Positions 58,221 through 64,000 of a stretch of DNA of 64,000 bases are shown here, piece after piece; positions within the stretch are counted from its first letter, which is position 1; each line of letters starts with the position of its first letter. The position numbers and the translations under genes were made by a program. This DNA is from Arthrobacter zhangbolii (GTDB taxonomy: Bacteria; Actinomycetota; Actinomycetes; Actinomycetales; Micrococcaceae): positions 3,100,001 through 3,164,000 of the forward strand of contig NZ_CP094984.1 of assembly GCF_022869865.1 (NCBI RefSeq), given 5' to 3'. Below the pieces are notes generated by a model that was given only the letters and a program-made list of their open reading frames with translations, did not search any database and was not told the origin of the DNA.

Positions 58221-59786
58221 ATGAAATCCTTAGGCATGGGTCAGCTCGGGAGTACCGAACGGATAACCGAAGAATCAGGGACACAACACCAGACGGCCGA
58301 AGGCCATGCTGGCAATAAGGATGGCGCCGGCACCCCGCGCATGCTCGCGGTTTTCCATGCCGACGGCGGCGGTACGGCCGACTACGGTACGGCCGCCGAC
58401 GCCGGACGTACCAGTGGACCTGCTGCAGCGGCAGACGCCAGCGCAGATTTTCCGGACGGGTTCACGGGGATCCTGACGCTGAAGAATTGGGACAGTTTTG
58501 ATGAACAGGCCACCTGCGACGTGCTGGCCCGCATGGCCCATTTGGTCCGCTGGGCACAGGCTCAGGAAACGCGCCTGATCAATCACTTGGAAGAACTCTT
58601 CCGCTCAGGTCTCTGCAAGGATCTCGGCCGGGAAGAACCCGGACTGGCATTTAGCTTGGCAGCCTCGGAATGCGCCGCCGTTTTGACCGTCCCGCAGACC
58701 ACCGCGCAGGCCATGATGTCGGAGGCGGCCAGGCTCTGCGAAGCCCATACCGCTACCTTGTCCGGGCTCGAAGAAGGGCGCTTCTCCTATGCCCATGCCC
58801 AGGTGGTGTTGGATCAGTGCGAGACCGTTCCAGCGTCGGAACGTCACGGGTTCGAATCCGAACTGCTGGACAAGGCCGAAGGCACAACCCGTGCCCAGTT
58901 CTCTGCCCAGGCCCGGCGACTGCGGGAGCGGACATATCCCCGGACCATTCCCGAACGGCACCTGACCGCCTTTGATAAGCGGCGGGTTGTTCTGGACCGC
59001 GACGAGGACGGCATGTCATGGCTGTCCGCGCATCTGCCGGCGGCGGACGCCCAGCAGATCTACACGGCGCTCTCCACAGCGGCCCGCGGCGAACGGACGG
59101 CAGGGGACTCCAGGACCACGGACCAGCTGCGCGCAGACATCCTGGCCCAGCTCCTTATGGGCGGTCTGGGTTCCGTCCCGTCCGGCGGGCGCAACCGTGC
59201 AGGTGCCGGCAATGAAGCCCAGCCAGGAGGGGGCAGCGGATCCAAGGATGCCGACCCCGACGCGTTCCTACCGCGGGCAGAGATTATGGTCCTCATCAAC
59301 GCCGAGACTCTATTCGGTGCCAACGAGGAACCGGCCGAGCTGCACGGGTACGGTCCGATCAGTGCCGAAGCGGCCCGTAGGCTCGCCCGCACCGCTACCC
59401 GCTGGACCGGTTTGGTTCAGGATCCGGATACCGGAGAGATCCTCGGGGTTGGCAGGCGCCGAAAAGTCCCTGCCGGATTGGCCCGATGGCTAAGGGCCCG
59501 GGACGGGACCTGCCGGTTTCCTGGCTGCAGGGTTAGCACTGCAGTCTCGGAAATCGACCACACCACGGAGTGGGGAAAGGGTGGCACAACGGACCATGGA
59601 AACCTGGCCCACCTATGCCGGCGGCACCACCGGTTCAAGACGTTGGGGTTTTGGACTGCGCGTCAACCAGCACCCGGCGTGATGGAGTGGACCTCGCCTA
59701 CGGGCCGGGTTTATCGGACCGACCCCTTCCTGGAAATGGGACACCGGGACACCGATCAGACGTGCCCCGAACCTGCACCGTTCTGA
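58221..59786 (+). CDS. DUF222 and HNH endonuclease domain protein (13E12-type)
   Basis: 521 residues. The DUF222 helical region covers about 95-340 (FDEQATCDVLARMAHLVRWAQ, FSYAHAQVVLDQCETV). The C-terminal HNH block covers about 425-475, CRFPGCRVSTAVSEIDHTTE to LCRRHHRFKTLGFW, with His and Asn of the beta-beta-alpha-metal site and Cys pairs for zinc. Such proteins are numerous in actinobacterial genomes, often multicopy, with unproven role. The N-terminal 60 residues are repetitive (Thr/Ala/Asp/Gly). The ATG at 58221 is one of two in frame. Ribosome binding site not evident. Confidence 0.9.
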   Translation: MKSLGMGQLGSTERITEESGTQHQTAEGHAGNKDGAGTPRMLAVFHADGGGTADYGTAADAGRTSGPAAAADASADFPDGFTGILTLKNWDSFDEQATCDVLARMAHLVRWAQAQETRLINHLEELFRSGLCKDLGREEPGLAFSLAASECAAVLTVPQTTAQAMMSEAARLCEAHTATLSGLEEGRFSYAHAQVVLDQCETVPASERHGFESELLDKAEGTTRAQFSAQARRLRERTYPRTIPERHLTAFDKRRVVLDRDEDGMSWLSAHLPAADAQQIYTALSTAARGERTAGDSRTTDQLRADILAQLLMGGLGSVPSGGRNRAGAGNEAQPGGGSGSKDADPDAFLPRAEIMVLINAETLFGANEEPAELHGYGPISAEAARRLARTATRWTGLVQDPDTGEILGVGRRRKVPAGLARWLRARDGTCRFPGCRVSTAVSEIDHTTEWGKGGTTDHGNLAHLCRRHHRFKTLGFWTARQPAPGVMEWTSPTGRVYRTDPFLEMGHRDTDQTCPEPAPF

Positions 59787-59824
59787 CCCTGCGACCGGGC
59801 TCCTCGTCGGAGCCGTGAGGGGTC
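59785..59824 (+). terminator. Hairpin at the stop of the HNH gene
   Basis: GGCTCC (59798-59803) and GGAGCC (59809-59814) form the inner stem with a TCGTC loop. GACCC (59785-59789) and GGGTC (59820-59824) close the outer stem, so the fold begins in the stop codon itself. Confidence 0.6.
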
Positions 59825-59853
59825 CGAAGCAGATGGGGCTCGGAGCAGGCTGA

Positions 59854-59976
59854 GGCCCGGCCAGAGCAGGTGAGACTTCCGTCGGAACGGGCTAGGGCTA
59901 GGGGCCCGGCCGGAACAGGTGAGGCTTCCGCCGGAACAGACTATGGGCCCGGCCGGGAGACGGTTAGGCTTCCCGG
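59854..59976. repeat. Three degenerate tandem units ending in the promoter of the next gene
   Basis: Units at 59854, 59903 and 59946, each opening GGCCCGGCC. The first two share CAGGTGAG(A/G)CTTCCG(T/C)CGGAAC and the third keeps AGGCTTCCCGG. The third holds TAGGCT (59965-59970), the -10 box six bases before the ATG at 59977. The 190-base gap 59787-59976 has no other gene. Confidence 0.75.
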
Positions 59977-60513
59977 ATGACATCGTGGGCAGAAATCACT
60001 GACGCCGTGGCAGTAGCTCTGGGCGGGAACCGGACCGAAGGAAGACGGCGTCTCCTCACGTGCTGGGAAGGTACGGGTCCGGGCGAGCACGCCCACCGAT
60101 GCATCCTGGCGCACTATCTGGCAGATACGGAATCGGATCTACCAGCTGAAATAGCCTGGGACGAGGCCGCCCTGGCTGAGTATGCAGGCGTCCGGGACGG
60201 GGACCTGGTGCCTCTCGGCATCCCCTCAGCCCGCGGGTTTGCACCCTCGCTGCACCTGAACCTCGGCGACGGCTACCTCCGCCGCGGCGAGCCCGGCAAG
60301 GCACGCCGCCACCATGTATTGGGTCTCGCCGCCGCGGATGTACTGGGCACCGAAGGCTACGGCGCAATGATCCGTGCAGGTCTGGAAAACCTGGGGCTGC
60401 GAATCGAGGCGGCCCGCAACGCCGGCCCGGGCACGGCAACCGGCACATCGACCGGCACGACGGTCCACAACGCCGGCCCCGGCACAGCAACCGGAACACC
60501 GGCCGGCACGTAA
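59977..60513 (+). CDS. TPR-like hypothetical protein with C-terminal Gly/Thr repeats
   Basis: 178 residues from the ATG at 59977, leaderless by TAGGCT six bases before. The central region (HRCILAHYLADTESDLPAEIAWDEAALAEYAGV to LHLNLGDGYLRRGEPGKARRH) reads as a few tetratricopeptide-like helices, common among small actinobacterial proteins of unknown use. The tail is a direct repeat, NAGPGTATGTSTGT then NAGPGTATGTPAGT, also visible in DNA. It converges on the ABC permease gene at 60532. Confidence 0.75.
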   Translation: MTSWAEITDAVAVALGGNRTEGRRRLLTCWEGTGPGEHAHRCILAHYLADTESDLPAEIAWDEAALAEYAGVRDGDLVPLGIPSARGFAPSLHLNLGDGYLRRGEPGKARRHHVLGLAAADVLGTEGYGAMIRAGLENLGLRIEAARNAGPGTATGTSTGTTVHNAGPGTATGTPAGT

Positions 60514-60531
60514 CTGTGGCCGGCGCCGTCG

Positions 60532-61407
60532 TCAGCGAATGCGGGACCGGATCCGCACCGCGGCGAGGACGGTAAAGACCACCACCATGGCCACCAGGAC
60601 CAGAACAACGTAGCCCGTGGGCACCGCCCAGTCCCCCACATAGGCCGAGATGCCGAACAGCCGCTCCACCTCGTCGACCGCCTGCGGCTGGTCCGTCACC
60701 GCGCTCAGGGGACCTTCGGTCATTTCCTGGCGGACCACCATGGAAGCCTGCAGGAACGGCAGCGCACTCACGAAGTTGCGCACCCCCTCCGGGAACGCCC
60801 CCACCGGAATGTAGGAGCCCGCCGCGAAGCCGAGGATGGTGCCCACCAGCGTGGACAGGGCAGCAAAGGACCCGGGAGTGCGGACAAACGTGACAATGAA
60901 CGAGCTAAGCGCCCCGAAGGCGGTACAGCTGAGCACCAGGTATCCATAGGTGCGGGCCAGCTCTCCCGCACTGAGGAACACGCCGTCGGCCAGGGCCAGG
61001 TAGGCCAGGCTCACGGCAAACACCACGGTGGTCATGATCAGTGCAATCACCACCGTGGACAGAAGATAGCCCAGCACCAGCTGCCCGCGGCCGATGGGCG
61101 AGACAAGGAAGTCCCGGAAGCGGCCTGTGGCAGTGTCATCCACAATGACGTTCACGGCGGCCAGGCCCGTGGTGATGGCGGTGATGCCGACAATGCCGGC
61201 AAACATCCAGGCGTCAACAAAGCCCTTGATGTCCTCTTCCGAGGCCTGCGGAAAGCTCTCGGCCAGGCCCTGGGTCTGCTGGTTGCCCAGAAAGAGGGTA
61301 TAGAGCAGGAACAGGACCAGCGCGCCCAGCAGAGAGAAGAAAACATTCAGCCGGTCCCGGAAATACAGGCGCAGGTTCCGGCCGGTAATGTCCATAACCA
61401 CGTTCAC
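60532..61407 (-). CDS. ABC-2 type exporter permease (DrrB-like)
   Basis: 291 residues with six membrane helices. The DrrB/ABC2_membrane segment is FRDFLVSPIGRGQLVLGYLLS near residue 95-115, and the extracytoplasmic loop between helices 5 and 6 contains FPEGVRNFVSALPFLQASMVV. It overlaps the ATPase gene by four bases. No signal peptide. An antibiotic, lipid or peptide exporter is likely. Confidence 0.9.
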   Translation of the reverse strand: MNVVMDITGRNLRLYFRDRLNVFFSLLGALVLFLLYTLFLGNQQTQGLAESFPQASEEDIKGFVDAWMFAGIVGITAITTGLAAVNVIVDDTATGRFRDFLVSPIGRGQLVLGYLLSTVVIALIMTTVVFAVSLAYLALADGVFLSAGELARTYGYLVLSCTAFGALSSFIVTFVRTPGSFAALSTLVGTILGFAAGSYIPVGAFPEGVRNFVSALPFLQASMVVRQEMTEGPLSAVTDQPQAVDEVERLFGISAYVGDWAVPTGYVVLVLVAMVVVFTVLAAVRIRSRIR

Positions 61408-62348
61408 TCGGCGTCCCCCGTCCGGCCGGTGAGGGCCAAGAATACATCGTCCATGGTGCCGTGGCGGAACTCGAAGTCCAGCACGTTGCCGCCGTGTTCG
61501 GCGAGGAGCTCCCGGGCCGTGTCGGAGCGCTCCACAGCCAGCCGGACCATGTTGGCTTCACCGCCGATGACGTCCACTCCCGTCTCCCGTGCCAGCATGC
61601 GCAGGGCGCCGGGATCAGCGGAGGTGATGGACAGGACACTGCGGCTGTATTGTGCCCGCAGCGTGGTGGGCGTGCCGTCCGCGATGATCCGGCCCTTCTC
61701 GATCACGCAGACCCGGTCCGCTTCCTCGGTTTCCTCCATGTAGTGCGTGGTGAGGAAAACGGTCAGACCCTGGTTTTCGCGCAGGTCATGGATGGTGGAC
61801 CAGACTATTGCGCGGCTGGCCGGATCCAGCCCGGCAGTGGGTTCGTCCAGAAAGATGATCGACGGCGAGTACAGCAGGGCACGGGCAATATCAACGCGCC
61901 GCCGCTGCCCGCCCGAGTACGTGCTGTAGCGCCGGTCAATAAAATCCTCCAACCCGACCAGACGGCTCAATTCCTGGATCCGGGCATTGTTCGCGGCCTT
62001 GTCCGGGGAGTAGAACCTCGCCCGGGTCTGCAGGTTCTCCCTGCCGGTCAGGATGGGATCCAGCATCGAATCCTGAAAGACCACGCCGATGGCCTCGCGG
62101 ACTCCGTTGCCGCGGCGCACCACATCGTGCCCTGCCACCTCCACTGTTCCGGCGTCGAAGGGAAGCACAGTGGTGAGGCAGGAGATTGTGGTGGATTTAC
62201 CTGCTCCGTTGGCGCCCAGGAAGGCAAACACGCTGCCTGCCTCCACCTCGAAGGACAAATCGTCCACGGCAGCAACCCGGCCGAACCGTTTGGTCAGCCC
62301 CCGCACCGCAATAGCCGAGTCTCCGCGCACCGTTCGCTCCAGTCCCAC
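61404..62348 (-). CDS. ABC exporter ATP-binding protein (DrrA-like)
   Basis: 314 residues, GTG start at 62348, three bases from the acetyltransferase gene. Walker A GANGAGKSTT (about 39-48), signature YSGGQRRRVD (variant of LSGGQ), Walker B IIFLDEPTAGLDP and switch His in FLTTHYMEETEEAD. The C-terminal DUF4162-like extension of about 80 residues is typical of daunorubicin-resistance-type ATPases. It forms an operon with the permease and, from the spacing, perhaps with the GNAT gene. Confidence 0.92.
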   Translation of the reverse strand: MGLERTVRGDSAIAVRGLTKRFGRVAAVDDLSFEVEAGSVFAFLGANGAGKSTTISCLTTVLPFDAGTVEVAGHDVVRRGNGVREAIGVVFQDSMLDPILTGRENLQTRARFYSPDKAANNARIQELSRLVGLEDFIDRRYSTYSGGQRRRVDIARALLYSPSIIFLDEPTAGLDPASRAIVWSTIHDLRENQGLTVFLTTHYMEETEEADRVCVIEKGRIIADGTPTTLRAQYSRSVLSITSADPGALRMLARETGVDVIGGEANMVRLAVERSDTARELLAEHGGNVLDFEFRHGTMDDVFLALTGRTGDAE

Positions 62349-62351
62349 CCA

Positions 62352-62891
62352 TCAGCCGGGCAGATCGTTCCATTCAAAGGGTGTGACCGTCTCGTTTTCC
62401 CAGTCAGTCCGAAGTATGGCATAGGCCACGGAAGCGACCCGGGAACCCTCTGCCGTGGGCCACGCCTGACGGTAATGCGCTTCCTTCACGAACCCTGCGC
62501 GGACAAACGTTTTACGCATGGCGATGTTGTCTTCCCGGGTCTGGCCCTCAAACCGCACTATCCCGGGCATCTCGGTGAAGACCAGGCGACACAGGGCCCG
62601 GACGACGTCGACGCCGAGTCCCTTCCCGCGCCAGCCTTCCGCCAGCCGCAGGTCGAAGACCGGATTATCGTCTCCGAGGTCCTCCAGCACCGTCATGCCC
62701 ACGTCCTCGCCGTCGGACCGGATCCAATAGCCCTGCGACTCCCCGCTCCAGAAGTCGCCGGCGGCCACCCGCGACGCGGCCTGCTCCGCCGTTGGAGCAG
62801 GGTTCATATGGAAGGGGAAGCGGTTGGCGGAGAGGAATGCGGTAACGGCATCCGCGTCTGCGGCCGTCATCCGGTGAAGGGTGATGCTCAT
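62352..62891 (-). CDS. GNAT family N-acetyltransferase
   Basis: 179 residues, starting MSITLHRMTAADADAVTAFL. The acetyl-CoA loop is GWRGKGLGVDVVRALC near residue 90. TAGACT (complement of 62898-62903) lies six bases before the ATG, so the message should start at the start codon. The downstream ABC genes follow after three bases, suggesting it is the first gene of that operon. An acetyltransferase next to a DrrAB-like pump would fit self-resistance or drug detoxification, but this is inference. Confidence 0.87.
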   Translation of the reverse strand: MSITLHRMTAADADAVTAFLSANRFPFHMNPAPTAEQAASRVAAGDFWSGESQGYWIRSDGEDVGMTVLEDLGDDNPVFDLRLAEGWRGKGLGVDVVRALCRLVFTEMPGIVRFEGQTREDNIAMRKTFVRAGFVKEAHYRQAWPTAEGSRVASVAYAILRTDWENETVTPFEWNDLPG

Positions 62892-62914
62892 GCCGGGAGT
62901 CTAACCGGCCAACG

Positions 62915-63055
62915 CTATGGGTGGGTGGTCACCATGATCAGCTGCCAGCCTTCGGGGACCTGCGCCTGCAGCGCTTCACGTGCTTCCAGGAAGCTCTCAC
63001 CCTCGGCTTCCAGTTCCCGGGTTTCGACAGGACGGATAATGCCAGTGACTTTCAT
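62915..63055 (-). CDS. Small conserved hypothetical protein, 46 residues
   Basis: From the ATG at 63055: a short protein (VTGIIRPVETRELEAEGE to QAQVPEGWQLIMVTTHP) with a strand-helix-strand outline. CTGGAAAC just upstream may serve as ribosome binding site. A longer frame to 63115 exists but its extra 20 residues lack protein character. Function unknown, possibly a helper of the acetyltransferase gene 24 bases away. Confidence 0.65.
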   Translation of the reverse strand: MKVTGIIRPVETRELEAEGESFLEAREALQAQVPEGWQLIMVTTHP

Positions 63056-63210
63056 GTTTCCAGCGTAGGCAGTCCGGCCCCGCAACCGTGGGCCGTCCGG
63101 TGTTGTGTCCCCCACCCCTAGTAGGATCGGGTTTCCACCGGCGGTGCATCCTGCGCTGATTCCCGGGGATCACGTACTCACTGAACACAATCGCCAGGCA
63201 GGTACCTGGT

Positions 63211-63237
63211 ACAAGGCACAAGGCACAAGGCACAAGG
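63211..63237 (+). repeat. Perfect 7-bp tandem repeat (ACAAGGC) directly upstream of a gene
   Basis: ACAAGGC occurs three times and ACAAGG once more between 63211 and 63237, ending 13 bases before the ATG at 63251. Each unit contains AAGG, a possible ribosome-binding core, so copy number could change translation. Confidence 0.85.
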
Positions 63238-63250
63238 AAAGGTCCGTCTC

Positions 63251-63730
63251 ATGGCCGAGGCCCGCAGCGACACCGGGTATCCCGCGTACGCGCACCAGAC
63301 CGGCTACCGGGAAACACCCCCGCCTCCGCTGCCCCCGCAGTCCTCCAGCCGGCGGGTGGCTGCCGGTGTCCTGGCCATTCCGCTGATGATCGTCAACGGG
63401 CTCGGCGCAGCCACCATGTTCACCAGTGACCGGGCCCTTTCCCCGGCCCTTGGAGTGCTGGCGGTGCTATGGCTTGCCCTGACCTGTGCGGTGCTCGCAG
63501 CCGGGATTGGACTCCTGCTCCGGCGCAGCGGCGTCGATAAGAAAGCCCCGATGCTCCTGCTCGGCAGTACAGCGGCGCTGATTGCGGTCGGTGCCCTCAC
63601 CGCCTTCCTCCGTGAGGCAGCAGGGCCCATACTGTTCAGCGCATTCTTCGGCCTGCCGATCATCATTCTGCTCCTGACCCGAATGAGGCGGGAGAAAGCC
63701 GAGCGCGCCGTCCTGAACAAGCGGGCCTGA
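63251..63730 (+). CDS. Hypothetical four-helix membrane protein
   Basis: 159 residues. An N-terminal Tyr/Pro-rich tail (TGYRETPPPPLPPQS) of about 35 residues precedes four hydrophobic segments, with a short charged end. Ribosome binding from AAGGAAAGG upstream. No family recognised. Its upstream region carries the ACAAGGC repeat and its downstream region a 29-bp tandem repeat. Confidence 0.75.
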   Translation: MAEARSDTGYPAYAHQTGYRETPPPPLPPQSSSRRVAAGVLAIPLMIVNGLGAATMFTSDRALSPALGVLAVLWLALTCAVLAAGIGLLLRRSGVDKKAPMLLLGSTAALIAVGALTAFLREAAGPILFSAFFGLPIIILLLTRMRREKAERAVLNKRA

Positions 63731-63771
63731 CCGGCCGAGACCCCGCCGGAATTCCCGGACGGAAGCTCGAC

Positions 63772-63829
63772 CCGCCGAATCCCCAGCCCGCCGGAAGCCT
63801 CCGCCGAATCCCCAGCCCGCCGGAAGCAT
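63772..63829. repeat. 29-bp tandem repeat downstream of the four-helix gene
   Basis: Copies at 63772-63800 and 63801-63829 differ at one base (CCT versus CAT at the end) and begin CCGCCGAATCCCCAGCC. A degenerate third copy continues to about 63850. Non-coding by composition. Confidence 0.85.
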
Positions 63830-63881
63830 CCGCCGAAGCCCACCGCCGGGTTCCCCCGCCGGAATCCCCCGACCCGGGGTA

Positions 63882-64000
63882 TTAGAGCGCAGTACCCGTT
63901 TCCGCTGCGAGGGCCTGCAGCAGCTCGTCCTGGAAAGCGGTGTCCAGAACAGCGGCATGGGGCTGTCTGCGCCTCCTGTGGTACCAGTAGCCGCCGCTGG
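63882..64000 (-). CDS. C-terminal fragment of an unidentified leftward gene
   Basis: The complement of 63882-64000 reads open from the window edge to a TAA at 63882-63884, ending FQDELLQALAAETGTAL. Only about 39 residues are visible: an aromatic/arginine-rich turn (GGYWYHRRRRQ) then an amphipathic helix. It could be the cytoplasmic end of a membrane protein. Too short to assign. Confidence 0.5.
   Translation of the reverse strand, partial: SGGYWYHRRRRQPHAAVLDTAFQDELLQALAAETGTAL

Noticed and set aside
58849-58859. tRNA-like T-loop sequence GGTTCGAATCC
   Set aside because: It lies inside the DUF222-HNH coding sequence (RHGFESEL) and no acceptor or anticodon arms can be drawn around it.
58221-59786. 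HNH gene as a mobile element or homing endonuclease
   Set aside because: DUF222-HNH proteins are abundant chromosomal genes in Actinobacteria. No intron, intein, terminal repeats or target-site duplication were found.

Overview
This is a high-GC actinobacterial chromosome segment, most likely from Arthrobacter or a close relative in the Micrococcaceae. The evidence is the codon use, the gene families (actinobacterial PutA, DUF6221, DUF222-HNH, an ssrA tag ending RTDFALAA), the many small proline-rich or membrane hypotheticals, and the many genes whose start codon lies 6-8 bases after a TANNNT -10 box, as expected for leaderless mRNAs. No transposase, integrase, phage gene, rRNA, tRNA or CRISPR array was seen. 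Gene order looks like ordinary chromosome rather than an acquired island.

Layout. 0-3.5 kb: a four-gene osmoprotectant (betaine/choline/carnitine-type) ABC importer read leftward and cut by the window edge. 4-8 kb: two coupled single-pass membrane proteins, small membrane proteins and an M20 amidohydrolase. 8.1-12.7 kb: a NarL-type two-component system followed by a NatAB-like ABC exporter. 12.7-18.2 kb: MalQ, small hypotheticals, and a divergent pair made of an atypical short-chain dehydrogenase and an acyl-CoA ligase. 18.2-22.7 kb: bifunctional proline dehydrogenase PutA and a divergent LysR regulator. 22.7-25.4 kb: a repeat-rich stretch around a small lipoprotein gene and a PRC-barrel/DUF2382 stress protein. 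25.4-31.6 kb: fatty acyl-CoA ligase, ATP-grasp enzyme, SDR, phosphoribosyltransferase, SGNH hydrolase and an HdeD-like protein. 31.8-35 kb: ammonium transporter and a pyruvate-oxidase-like ThDP enzyme.

35.2-41.2 kb holds a RibD-like reductase, an RsbQ-type alpha/beta hydrolase whose gene sits two bases before a PAS sensor histidine kinase gene, GtrA, a succinate-semialdehyde-type dehydrogenase and a TRIC-like channel. 41.3-47.3 kb: an acidic repeat protein, a glucose-dehydrogenase-like MDR enzyme, tmRNA (ssrA), a P-loop sugar/nucleoside kinase with an SMP-30 lactonase, and a RelA/SpoT-domain alarmone synthetase. 47.5-51.3 kb is a coherent glycerate module: CdaR regulator, GarK-type glycerate kinase and a GntP permease. 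The rest carries an APC amino-acid permease, small membrane proteins, an Nramp manganese transporter with a candidate DtxR/MntR operator, thioredoxin reductase, acetyltransferases, a DUF222-HNH protein, a DrrAB-like ABC exporter and small hypotheticals.

The most unusual points are the RsbQ/PAS-histidine-kinase pair; a family of intergenic palindromic repeats (GGTTTGGGA / TCCCAAAC) flanking the small lipoprotein gene; tandem duplications that include the stop codon at the ends of two unrelated genes; G9 homopolymers and a 7-bp tandem repeat just upstream of start codons; and a strong G-quadruplex motif between the alarmone synthetase and cdaR.
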